Below are positions 18,623-26,119 of a DNA stretch of 64,000 nucleotides, piece by piece. Source of the DNA: Hanstruepera flava (GTDB lineage: Bacteria > Bacteroidota > Bacteroidia > Flavobacteriales > Flavobacteriaceae). The stretch spans positions 1,339,501 to 1,403,500 of the forward strand of contig NZ_JALJCW010000001.1 in the NCBI RefSeq assembly GCF_023634025.1. The letters run 5' to 3'. Every line of letters starts with the position of its first letter. Position 1 is the stretch's first letter. The notes beneath the pieces were generated by a model. That model did not search any database, was not told where the DNA came from, and worked only from the letters and a program-made list of their open reading frames with translations. The translations under genes and the position numbers were made by a program.

Positions 18623-19534
18623 TTAATCTTGTACTATTACGTCTTTAGAATCTGCTTTATTAAATTCGGGTTGAATGGTTACATGATTGATTTCAAACGT
18701 ATCATGCAATACATCTTCAATTTGCTTTAAAACCGAATTAAATTCAGTTATTGAAATATCTTCTACTAAATCTAAATGCGCTTCCAAATGTAATTCATCA
18801 TCATTTAAACACCATACATGTACATGGTGTAGTTTATTTACTTTGGGTATTTTATGTACAACTCGTAATACTTCTTTTATATTAACCTGGTCTGGTGTAA
18901 ACAACATAAGTATTTTAGTTGATTTCTTCAATAAATCGTAGCCAACCCAAACCAAATACAATGCAATTAATAAGGTTAGTACACTATCTACCCAGAAAAT
19001 CTCGTAATATTTCATTAACAAACCGCCAATTAACACAGCAACGCTCGCCATCATATCTGTTAAAAGGTGTAAGTAAGCTGAGCGCATATTCAGATTAGAA
19101 TCGGCATCGCGCTTTAATAACAACACACTAAATCCGTTAGCCAAAATAGCAACTGCTGATAACCATATTACCAAATTAGACTCTATTTCTTGTGGACCTT
19201 GATAACGTTTAACAGCTTCAATAATTAACAGAATACCAACTATTACCAATGTAGAAGCATTTATAAAAGCTGCTAGTATTTCGGCACGTTTATAACCAAA
19301 GGTTCTGTGTATGGATGCTTTACGTTTTGATAATTTAGAAGCTCCAAAACTAACGACAAGAGAGACAACATCAGAAAAATTATGAAGAGCGTCACTTAAT
19401 AAGGCTAAACTTCCAGATACTAAACCTCCAATGACTTGTGATGCAGTAATTAGTACATTTAATAAAATAGAAATTACTAGATTTCTATCTTTTAACTGTG
19501 GATGATTGTGGTTATGTGAATGCGCGTGTCCCAT
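18623..19534 (-). CDS. Cation diffusion facilitator (CDF) family metal efflux protein
   Basis: 303 residues with a His-rich N terminus (MGHAHSHNHNHPQ), six predicted membrane segments and the CDF metal-binding signatures SDALHNFSDVVSL and HLLTDMMASV. The C-terminal cytoplasmic domain has the expected fold elements (LHHVHVWCLNDDELHLEAHL). The arrangement resembles CzcD/ZitB zinc exporters, so Zn2+ (or Co2+/Cd2+) export coupled to H+ or K+ is likely. rpiB lies upstream on the same strand. Confidence 0.92.
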   Translation of the reverse strand: MGHAHSHNHNHPQLKDRNLVISILLNVLITASQVIGGLVSGSLALLSDALHNFSDVVSLVVSFGASKLSKRKASIHRTFGYKRAEILAAFINASTLVIVGILLIIEAVKRYQGPQEIESNLVIWLSAVAILANGFSVLLLKRDADSNLNMRSAYLHLLTDMMASVAVLIGGLLMKYYEIFWVDSVLTLLIALYLVWVGYDLLKKSTKILMLFTPDQVNIKEVLRVVHKIPKVNKLHHVHVWCLNDDELHLEAHLDLVEDISITEFNSVLKQIEDVLHDTFEINHVTIQPEFNKADSKDVIVQD

Positions 19535-19575
19535 ATTATACCAATACTAAATTGGTATTTACTATTCAATTGATA

Positions 19576-20010
19576 TTAACAGCTTGCAGGTATTTTATCT
19601 ACGCGATTTTGATGACGTCCGCCTTCAAATTGAGTTTCTAAAAACGTATCAACCATTTTTATAGCTTGAGGAATGGCTGTATAACGTGCAGGAATACATA
19701 TAATATTAGCGTTGTTATGTTGACGCGTAAGTTCTGTAATTTCATTCATCCAACAGATTCCTGCTCTTACATGTTGATATTTATTGGCAGTCATGGCTAC
19801 ACCATTTGCACTTCCACAAATTAATATTCCAAAATCAACTTTATTACTATCAACATCTTGTGCAACCGGATGTACAAAATCTGGATAATCTACACTATCA
19901 GTACTATCTGTACCATAATTTGAAATACTGTATCCTTTGCTTTCTAAATGTTTAACAATAGCGAATTTATACTCGGTTCCTGCGTGATCGTTTCCAATAG
20001 ATATTTTCAT
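19576..20010 (-). CDS. rpiB: Ribose-5-phosphate isomerase B
   Basis: 144 residues, full length for the LacA/B-RpiB family. The N-terminal IGNDHAGTEYKFAIV contains the active-site DHAG and GILICGSANGVAMTANKY matches the GTGIGxxxxANK-type phosphate-binding loop with the catalytic Cys. It interconverts ribose 5-phosphate and ribulose 5-phosphate in the pentose phosphate pathway. It borders the long gene-free candidate origin region. Confidence 0.93.
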   Translation of the reverse strand: MKISIGNDHAGTEYKFAIVKHLESKGYSISNYGTDSTDSVDYPDFVHPVAQDVDSNKVDFGILICGSANGVAMTANKYQHVRAGICWMNEITELTRQHNNANIICIPARYTAIPQAIKMVDTFLETQFEGGRHQNRVDKIPASC

Positions 20011-20039
20011 TTTTTTGTTGTGTTGTTTATGGTGTAAAG

Positions 20040-20530
20040 TTACAAAATGATGTTACATGCTTTACAGTAAATAACTAAATAGTCCTGTTAATAGTATTTT
20101 ATTTTTTATCTCATAACTTGTTAATAACTGTTTATTCTTTTCTAAAAGAAAAATTTTTAAAATTCAATTTATTTTACAAACAAAAACAGCAATGAAATGA
20201 GCAAAAAAATTACACTATTTTTTTAGCTGTTTTTTAAGCATCAAAATTCAGGTTTATAAACAGTAAAATTTAACTTTTTTATAAATATTAAGCTATTAAC
20301 AAAGGTTATAAACAGCTGTTAATAGATTTTAAAATAGGCTTAAAAATGAATATGTTATAATAAATTTTAATGTTAACTAAATATCAATTAATTGTAAATT
20401 ATGTGTTTTCAAAATAAAATAAGAAAAAGTTATTATGACTATTAACAAGCTATAATAATCATAAATTATTTTTTTAAATTTTTAAAAACAAAAGATGATA
20501 TATTAGTATATGTGGATAAGTAATTTTACA
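20040..20530. other. Candidate chromosomal replication origin (oriC) with a DnaA-box-like cluster
   Basis: The stretch 20011-20669 has no supported gene and is very AT-rich. It contains eight 9-mers fitting YTATNNACA on either strand: 20086-20094, 20119-20127, 20254-20262, 20293-20301, 20306-20314, 20317-20325, 20439-20447 and 20511-20519. The last is a perfect TTATCCACA on the - strand; four of the others are CTATTAACA. Three boxes are packed into 33 bases with two facing each other. The A/T run near 20450-20500 would suit an unwinding element. Genes on both sides point away (rpiB -, rnr +). parS-like sites lie 19-26 kb to the right. No dnaA gene is in the window. Confidence 0.6.
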
Positions 20531-20669
20531 CTAAGTTAATCTTACATATAATATGATTTAATTTTAAAAACGTAGCTTTGTAGAAGTTTAATACAGTTTA
20601 CTTCGCCTCGGTATTAAATTATTAATTACACGTTCCTGACTTTTGGAACCAGAATATGAAAAGAATTAC

Positions 20670-22901
20670 ATGACAAGAAAGAAAAAAAGGAAATCATCAA
20701 GAAACAAGATTTCCAACCTTACAAATACAATCTTAAGTATATTAAAAAAAGAACGAAACAAATCCTTTAACTATAAACAAATTGCAGCAAAACTTGGTGT
20801 CAATGATACCAGTAGCCGTAATCAAATTATTAAGAAGCTTCACCAGTTAAAAGCTAAAGGCGACATAGAAGAAGTAGAGCGCGGCAAGTTTAAAGCTATA
20901 GTTACTACTGATTATCATACCGGAATTTTAGATTTATCGCATAAAGGGTCTGGTTATATAATATCAGATGAATTTGAAGAGGATATTTACATTGCTTCAA
21001 ATAATATTAATCGTGCATTAGATGGTGATGAAGTAGAATTTTATGTTTATAAACGCTTAAAACGCGGTAGACGAGAGGGAGAAATTACCAAAATATTAAA
21101 ACGGGCAAAAAATGATTATGTAGGTGTAATTCAAGTACATGATAATTATGCTTTTGTAATTCCTGATAGTACAAAAATGTATAAGGATATCTTTGTACCC
21201 ATTAATAAAGTTAACAAAGCTGAAGAGGGTGATAAGGTTTTGGTTTCCTTGGATGAATGGCCAGAAACTCAAGATTCCCCTAGTGGACGCGTACTTAAAG
21301 TTTTAGGAAAACCTGGTGAGCATAATACAGAAATACATTCCATTTTAGCCGAATATGGTTTACCCTATGAATTTCCTTATGAAGTGGAGGATTATGCGAA
21401 TAAATTAGACACATCCATAACAAAAGAAGAAATAGCCAAACGTCGCGATATGCGTGAGGTTTTAACCTTTACTATTGATCCTAAAGATGCCAAGGATTTT
21501 GATGATGCTTTATCTTTTCAAACACTCGAAAATGGTTTGTATGAGATTGGTATTCATATTGCAGATGTATCACATTATGTAAAACCAAATACAGTTTTAG
21601 ATGAAGAAGCTTATGAACGCGCCACATCTGTATATTTAGTGGATAGGGTTGTACCTATGCTTCCTGAAATTTTATCTAATAATGCGTGTTCATTGAGACC
21701 TCATGAAGAAAAATATACCTTTTCGGCAGTTTTTCAACTGAATGATAAAGCCGAAGTAATTAACCAATGGTTTGGTAGGACTGTTACATATAGTGATGCA
21801 CGTTTTGCTTATGAAGAGGCTCAAGCTATTATTGAAAATAATTCAAATATCACCACGAGCGAAGTCGAGAGGTCTCAAATTAATTCAACCATTCCAAAAG
21901 ATGTTTCCTTAACCGGAAAAGAATATCAAACCGATAAAAACATTGCTCTTGCTGTTCTGAAACTTGACGAACTTGCAAAAATTATGCGTCGCAAGCGTAT
22001 GAGTTCTGGTGCTATTTCTTTTGATAAGGTTGAAGTTAAATTTAACTTAGATAAAGATAACAACCCAACAGGTGTTTACTTTAAAACGTCGAAAGATGCC
22101 AATAAATTAATTGAAGAGTTTATGTTATTAGCAAATCGAAAAGTAGCCGAATATGTGGGGAAACAAAAACCGCCTAAAACATTTATATATCGAGTGCATG
22201 ACGAACCAGACGATAGTAAATTAGCCGCACTTCAAAACATTGTGGCTCGTTTTGGGTATAAACTTAATTTTAAAGATAAGAAGTCCACAACAGCATCGTT
22301 AAATAATTTATTAAGGGATGTTGTAGGTAAGAAAGAACAGAATTTAGTTGATACATTAGCTATTAGAAGTATGAGTAAAGCGGAATATACCACACACAAT
22401 ATTGGACATTACGGATTAGCTTTTGATTATTACAGTCACTTTACCTCGCCAATTCGTCGTTATCCAGATGTTATGGCACACCGTTTGTTGCAACATTATT
22501 TAGATGGAGAAAAATCGGCTAATGAAGAGGTTTACGAAGACAAGTGTGTACACTCCAGTAATATGGAATATCTAGCAACAAAAGCCGAAAGAGACTCTAT
22601 TAAATACATGCAGATTAAATTTATGCAAGACCATAAAGACGAAGAATTTGTGGGTGTAATTTCAGGTGTAACAGATTGGGGAATCTATGTTGAAATCATT
22701 GATAACAAATGTGAAGGCATGGTTCGTGTTCGCGATATTACAGATGATCACTATGACTTTGATGAAACCGAGTTTGCATTAATTGGAAGAAATACAAAAA
22801 ACATGTACCAATTAGGAGATGAAGTCGTTGTAAAGGTTAAAAATACCGATTTGGTTAAAAAACATTTAGACTTCAACTTATTAGGAAAGCTAGATGAATA
22901 A
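20670..22901 (+). CDS. rnr: Ribonuclease R
   Basis: A TTG at 20643 opens the frame, but the ATG at 20670 (MTRKKKRKSSRNK) is the more natural start, giving 743 residues. Order of domains: a winged-helix HTH (about 25-80), cold-shock domains, the RNB catalytic domain with TIDPKDAKDFDDALSF (Asp cluster binding Mg2+) and HFTSPIRRYPDVMAHRLL, and a C-terminal S1 domain (FVGVISGVTDWGIYVEI). RNase R is a processive 3'-5' exonuclease that degrades structured RNA. A weak hairpin follows the stop. Confidence 0.96.
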   Translation: MTRKKKRKSSRNKISNLTNTILSILKKERNKSFNYKQIAAKLGVNDTSSRNQIIKKLHQLKAKGDIEEVERGKFKAIVTTDYHTGILDLSHKGSGYIISDEFEEDIYIASNNINRALDGDEVEFYVYKRLKRGRREGEITKILKRAKNDYVGVIQVHDNYAFVIPDSTKMYKDIFVPINKVNKAEEGDKVLVSLDEWPETQDSPSGRVLKVLGKPGEHNTEIHSILAEYGLPYEFPYEVEDYANKLDTSITKEEIAKRRDMREVLTFTIDPKDAKDFDDALSFQTLENGLYEIGIHIADVSHYVKPNTVLDEEAYERATSVYLVDRVVPMLPEILSNNACSLRPHEEKYTFSAVFQLNDKAEVINQWFGRTVTYSDARFAYEEAQAIIENNSNITTSEVERSQINSTIPKDVSLTGKEYQTDKNIALAVLKLDELAKIMRRKRMSSGAISFDKVEVKFNLDKDNNPTGVYFKTSKDANKLIEEFMLLANRKVAEYVGKQKPPKTFIYRVHDEPDDSKLAALQNIVARFGYKLNFKDKKSTTASLNNLLRDVVGKKEQNLVDTLAIRSMSKAEYTTHNIGHYGLAFDYYSHFTSPIRRYPDVMAHRLLQHYLDGEKSANEEVYEDKCVHSSNMEYLATKAERDSIKYMQIKFMQDHKDEEFVGVISGVTDWGIYVEIIDNKCEGMVRVRDITDDHYDFDETEFALIGRNTKNMYQLGDEVVVKVKNTDLVKKHLDFNLLGKLDE

Positions 22902-22920
22902 TTTTTAATATAGAAAAATT

Positions 22921-22945
22921 CTTCGGTGCTTTGCATCGGAGTTTT
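22921..22945 (+). terminator. Probable terminator downstream of rnr
   Basis: CTTCGGTGC and GCATCGGAG can pair, with G-T wobble pairs, around a TTT loop, followed by TTTT. It lies 20 bases after the rnr stop. Confidence 0.55.
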
Positions 22946-22986
22946 AATTGTAATCCCATGAAAATGGAAATCTAAAAAATAGTATC

Positions 22987-23661
22987 ATGAAAAAATCCCT
23001 CATTATTATCTTTTTAATGATAAGTACAGTATCATTTTCACAAGACATAGTTGAAAAACAAATAGGTGAATTTAAAGAACTTAAAGTTTACGATTTAATA
23101 CAAGTTAAACTGGTTCAATCTTCAGAGAATAAAATTGAAATTACAGGAAAACACACCGATAAAGTTGTGTTTGTAAATAAAAATGGAAAGCTCAAGATTA
23201 AAATGGATATCGAGGAAGTTTATAATGGAGATGAAACCAAAGTAACCTTATACTACACGGGTTGTGATATTATCGATGGTAATGAAGGATCTTATATTTA
23301 CTCTAATGATCTTATTAAGCAATTTGATATAGAATTAAGCGCACAAGAAGGTGCTAAAATAGATGTAGAATTAGAAACTTCTTACGCTACCATAAAAGCG
23401 TATACTGGCGGACATATTAAAGCAAAGGGAACATCAAAAAACCAAAATGTTTCAGTCTCTGCTGGCGGTATTTACGAGGCCAAGAACTTAATTTCAGAAA
23501 CTACCGAAGTTAAGGTTAAGGCAGGAGGAGAAGCATCTGTTCATGCTACAGAATTGGCTGATGTCAAGATTACAGCAGGTGGAAACATTTATATTTATGG
23601 CAACCCAAAAGAAGTAAACGAAAGCAAAGCCATGGGAGGAACCGTAAAACGTATGGATTAA
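22987..23661 (+). CDS. Exported head-GIN domain (DUF2807) protein
   Basis: 224 residues starting with a signal peptide (MKKSLIIIFLMISTVSFSQ). The rest is a repetitive beta-helix-like chain (IELSAQEGAKIDVELETSYA, VSVSAGGIYEAKNLISE, VKVKAGGEASVHATELADVK), typical of the putative auto-transporter adhesin head GIN domain. Function is not established; related proteins occur in many Bacteroidota envelopes. It lies about 85 bases after rnr and 41 bases before the LysE-type gene on the same strand. Confidence 0.8.
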   Translation: MKKSLIIIFLMISTVSFSQDIVEKQIGEFKELKVYDLIQVKLVQSSENKIEITGKHTDKVVFVNKNGKLKIKMDIEEVYNGDETKVTLYYTGCDIIDGNEGSYIYSNDLIKQFDIELSAQEGAKIDVELETSYATIKAYTGGHIKAKGTSKNQNVSVSAGGIYEAKNLISETTEVKVKAGGEASVHATELADVKITAGGNIYIYGNPKEVNESKAMGGTVKRMD

Positions 23662-23702
23662 TCCTACAAGTTTTCATAAATTTGTGAAAACTAATAACGT
23701 TT

Positions 23703-24383
23703 ATGCTTGATGCCATATTAGCGGCCATACCTTTTGGAATAATTCTATCATTTACCATAGGACCTGTTTTTTTTGTGCTTTTAGAAACCAGTGCTACCAA
23801 AGGTTTTAAAAGTGCCATTATGTTCGATTTAGGCGTTATTTTAGCCGATGCGTTTTTTATTTTGGTGGCGTTTTACAGTACAAGTAAACTTTTGGATAAG
23901 GTTAAGGACGACCCGAGTTTTCTTATTTTTGGTGGTGTTTTATTAGCGGTTTATGGCTTTATTTCGTTTGTTAAAACCTCAAAATCATTTCGTTCTATAG
24001 TTCGTGATTTTCATACAGTAGAAATAAAGAAAAAATTTGGCAAGCTCTTTATTAAAGGGTTTTTATTAAACTTTATTAATATAGGTGTGTTGTTGGGTTG
24101 GTTGGGTTTTATTGTAATTGGTAATTCACTAACTGAAACCAGTCAAGAGCTATGGGTGTTTTTAGCCACCATTTTAGCAGTTTATTTTTTAGTTGACTTG
24201 TTAAAGATTGCAGCAGCCAAAACACTTAAAAACAAATTAACGCCACGACGCATCTTTAAAACAAAAAAAATTGTTGCCTTGGTTATTTTGGGTTTTGGAA
24301 TATTACTACTGGTGCAAGGCTTCTTCCCAAAAGAAAAGGAAATGATTAAGGATAAACTGGAACAGATAAATCCTTTGGATTAG
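23703..24383 (+). CDS. LysE/RhtB-family exporter
   Basis: 226 residues with about six hydrophobic segments. The N terminus (AIPFGIILSFTIGPVFFVLL, then SAIMFDLGVILADAFFI) fits the LysE amino-acid exporter family, whose conserved G-P and G-x-x-x-G/D features are visible. It should export amino acids or small metabolites across the inner membrane; the substrate is unknown. It converges on the - strand lipoprotein gene with a 10-base gap. Confidence 0.85.
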   Translation: MLDAILAAIPFGIILSFTIGPVFFVLLETSATKGFKSAIMFDLGVILADAFFILVAFYSTSKLLDKVKDDPSFLIFGGVLLAVYGFISFVKTSKSFRSIVRDFHTVEIKKKFGKLFIKGFLLNFINIGVLLGWLGFIVIGNSLTETSQELWVFLATILAVYFLVDLLKIAAAKTLKNKLTPRRIFKTKKIVALVILGFGILLLVQGFFPKEKEMIKDKLEQINPLD

Positions 24384-24393
24384 TCAATTAATT

Positions 24394-24975
24394 TTATTTT
24401 AAAATATACTTTTTCACAGTTAAGTCAGGATGAATTAATAATAGTTCATTTTTATCAAATTTAATATCCTCAATAGCATAATGATAGGTATAATTTGTAT
24501 TTAACTTAATATTTTCAGAATAATCATACTTATTTGTTAACTCTTCTTTATTTCTAGCAAAAAAAGCTTTTTGTAAAGAAAAATATTTGGTTTTTATATT
24601 TTTAACATTAACAGCAATATCTGTTATTAAAACCGAATCTTTCGGTACAGTATCCCAACCCGACCAAGTTGTTAACCCCTTTTTTTGAACAGACACTATT
24701 AAATACCTATTATCAAAAATCTCGTAAAAGTAATTATAATCAATATGTTCTTTAAGCAATAAAACATCCTCTTTAAAGATTTCATCTTTAATCTTTATTA
24801 AACCAACTTCTTGAAAAGAAATAAAATCATTATTACTGTCTTTAGTAGACATAAATTTAAGTTCTTTTTTATGTGTGTTATTTGTTTCACAAGAAACAAG
24901 GAAAAGAAACATTACAAAAACACCAACTAAGCTTTTTTTAGTTGAGTTAAATAAAAAAAATAAAAAACTAGCCAC
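24394..24975 (-). CDS. Hypothetical lipoprotein
   Basis: Not a family I recognise. The N-terminal region has a hydrophobic run ending in FLFLVSC, a probable lipobox, followed by a polar Lys/Asn-rich stretch. The only start that leaves a full signal sequence is a GTG at 24975; the first ATG (residue 22) would leave too short a signal, so the exact start is uncertain. The mature part (about 165 residues) has alternating hydrophobic strands, with no catalytic motif visible. It is isolated, with a terminator-like hairpin upstream and a convergent gene downstream. Confidence 0.6.
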   Translation of the reverse strand: MASFLFFLFNSTKKSLVGVFVMFLFLVSCETNNTHKKELKFMSTKDSNNDFISFQEVGLIKIKDEIFKEDVLLLKEHIDYNYFYEIFDNRYLIVSVQKKGLTTWSGWDTVPKDSVLITDIAVNVKNIKTKYFSLQKAFFARNKEELTNKYDYSENIKLNTNYTYHYAIEDIKFDKNELLLIHPDLTVKKYILK

Positions 24976-25000
24976 AATAATTCTTTTTACAAATATTAAA

Positions 25001-25033
25001 TAAAAAAAAGAGTTAAAAAATTTTAACTCTTTC
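25001..25033 (-). terminator. Terminator-like hairpin on the - strand
   Basis: AAAGAGTTAAAA pairs with the facing TTAACTCTTT, followed on the - strand by a run of T. It lies directly downstream of the tRNA-Cys fragment at 25034-25085 and upstream of the lipoprotein gene. Confidence 0.6.
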
Positions 25034-25085
25034 TAGAGGTGTCGAGTGTCCCGAAGCTTCTCGGGAACCTCTGTAGATGGTGTTG
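25034..25085 (-). repeat. Degenerate partial copy of tRNA-Cys (anticodon loop to 3' end)
   Basis: Bases 25034-25046 are identical to 25254-25266 at the tRNA 3' end, and 25071-25085 are identical to 25280-25294, which stops at the anticodon loop. The T-arm between them is replaced by a 24-base insert containing a stem-loop (TCCCGA / TCGGGA around AGCTTC, 25049-25066). The 5' half of the tRNA is absent. It cannot fold as a tRNA. The extent, anticodon loop to 3' end, is that of an attachment-site duplicate made by tRNA-targeting integrases. Confidence 0.7.
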
Positions 25086-25171
25086 TTTACTTTAATTAAT
25101 TTTTTGTAAAAATTAGAAATAAAAAATCTTCAATGAAAGTAGAAGGTTATTGATTGTGTAGTAAGTTATAT

Positions 25172-25185
25172 TTCGAACCGCTGTA
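25172..25185 (-). repeat. Short T-arm fragment of tRNA-Cys
   Basis: TTCGAACCGCTGTA is identical to 25271-25284 within the intact tRNA-Cys (T-arm and variable loop). Flanking bases differ. It lies about 70 bases beyond the tRNA 3' end. Either a second remnant of duplication or chance is possible; 14 identical bases in an AT-rich spacer make chance unlikely. Confidence 0.55.
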
Positions 25186-25221
25186 ATAATCTTACTCTAA
25201 ATTTTCCTAAAATTTAAAAAC

Positions 25222-25255
25222 AAAAAACCCTCAACGTCTGTTGAAGGTTTTTTTA
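25222..25255 (-). terminator. Terminator of tRNA-Cys
   Basis: CCCTCAAC and GTTGAAGG form a stem with one wobble pair around GTCT; on the - strand the hairpin is followed by a T run. It begins two bases after the tRNA 3' end. Confidence 0.75.
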
Positions 25256-25256
25256 G

Positions 25257-25327
25257 AGGTGTCGAGCGGATTCGAACCGCTGTAGATGGTGTTGCAGACC
25301 ACTGCCTAGCCACTCGGCCACGACACC
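25257..25327 (-). tRNA. tRNA-Cys (anticodon GCA)
   Basis: Reading the - strand, the acceptor stem GGTGTCG pairs with CGACACC; the D-arm, an anticodon arm with GGTCTGCAACACC (anticodon GCA), and a T-arm with GGTTCGAATCC are present. The discriminator base is U, as required for cysteine tRNAs. CCA is not encoded. Total 71 nt. A terminator follows. folB lies upstream on the same strand. Confidence 0.95.
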
Positions 25328-25370
25328 TTGTTCGACAGCAAATGTAAAAAAAATAAGTTTTTTACACTAC

Positions 25371-25739
25371 TTACTTATAGTTTTTTCGTTTGTCGGTCAT
25401 TTTTATCGTTACCATTTCCACATCACCACCAATAGGCGGATTCACTTTACTGATGCAAACCGTAGCTTTTTTAACTAATACATCTTCATTAAAAATACGG
25501 TCTAAAATACGTCTCGCAACTGTTTCCAATAAATGTGACGGTTTGTGCATTTCTTCACGTATTATACGATTAAGAAATACGTAATCAACAGTATCCCGCA
25601 ACAAATCCGATTTTGCAGAAGGTTGTAAATTGGCTTTAACCTCTAAGTCAACACGATAATCACTGCCTATTTTAGTTTCTTCGCTTAAGCAGCCATGATT
25701 GGCAAAAACACGTATGTTTTCAACTTTAATTATTCCCAT
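25371..25739 (-). CDS. folB: Dihydroneopterin aldolase
   Basis: 122 residues, the usual length. The N terminus IIKVENIRVFANHGCLSEE holds the FolB start motif with the conserved A/G-x-HG, and the C-terminal half has the conserved KxxP (ISKVNPPIGGDVEMVTIK). FolB cleaves dihydroneopterin to 6-hydroxymethyl-dihydropterin in folate synthesis. No other folate gene is nearby. The small zinc-ribbon gene is 67 bases upstream on the same strand. Confidence 0.93.
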   Translation of the reverse strand: MGIIKVENIRVFANHGCLSEETKIGSDYRVDLEVKANLQPSAKSDLLRDTVDYVFLNRIIREEMHKPSHLLETVARRILDRIFNEDVLVKKATVCISKVNPPIGGDVEMVTIKMTDKRKNYK

Positions 25740-25806
25740 ACGGCAAAAATAATATTCAGATTGTCACTTTAGGTGAAATTCTAAAATTAATTTATATCAA
25801 GAGGAA

Positions 25807-26016
25807 CTAGTTGGTGAAAAAGTCAAAAATATTCGTAATGGTACTGGTTTTGGTTTTGTAAAATTCAGTATACGTACAGCGTTCACAGGTTACAGTGGTA
25901 AAGCGCTTATTTTGAATATTGAACAATTTTGTAAATAAACCACCAGTAGCCTGTATTTGATCGACTTGATACGTACGATTATGGCATTTTGGACATTCGT
26001 AGTTTCTATGTTGCAT
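25807..26016 (-). CDS. Small zinc-ribbon protein (DUF2082-like)
   Basis: A 69-residue protein. Cys pairs CPKC (residues 8-11) and CERC (about 49-52) form a four-Cys zinc ribbon; the intervening GGLFTKLFNIQNKRFTTVTC fits the DUF2082 putative nucleic-acid-binding zinc-ribbon family. Function is unknown. ATG start with an 8-bp AT-rich spacer. It lies between folB (same strand) and glnS (divergent). Confidence 0.8.
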   Translation of the reverse strand: MQHRNYECPKCHNRTYQVDQIQATGGLFTKLFNIQNKRFTTVTCERCTYTEFYKTKTSTITNIFDFFTN

Positions 26017-26119
26017 GTTTAAAGGGTTTTATTAATTAGTATGAAAAACGTTCTAGATGTTACAATTACACCTAAAAATGACTAATTTTGTGCGTCTCAT
26101 TTTAGATGCAGAAATTATG

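Noticed and set aside
20643-20669. TTG start extending RNase R by nine residues
   Set aside because: ATG at 20670 starts a typical basic N terminus and TTG is not needed.
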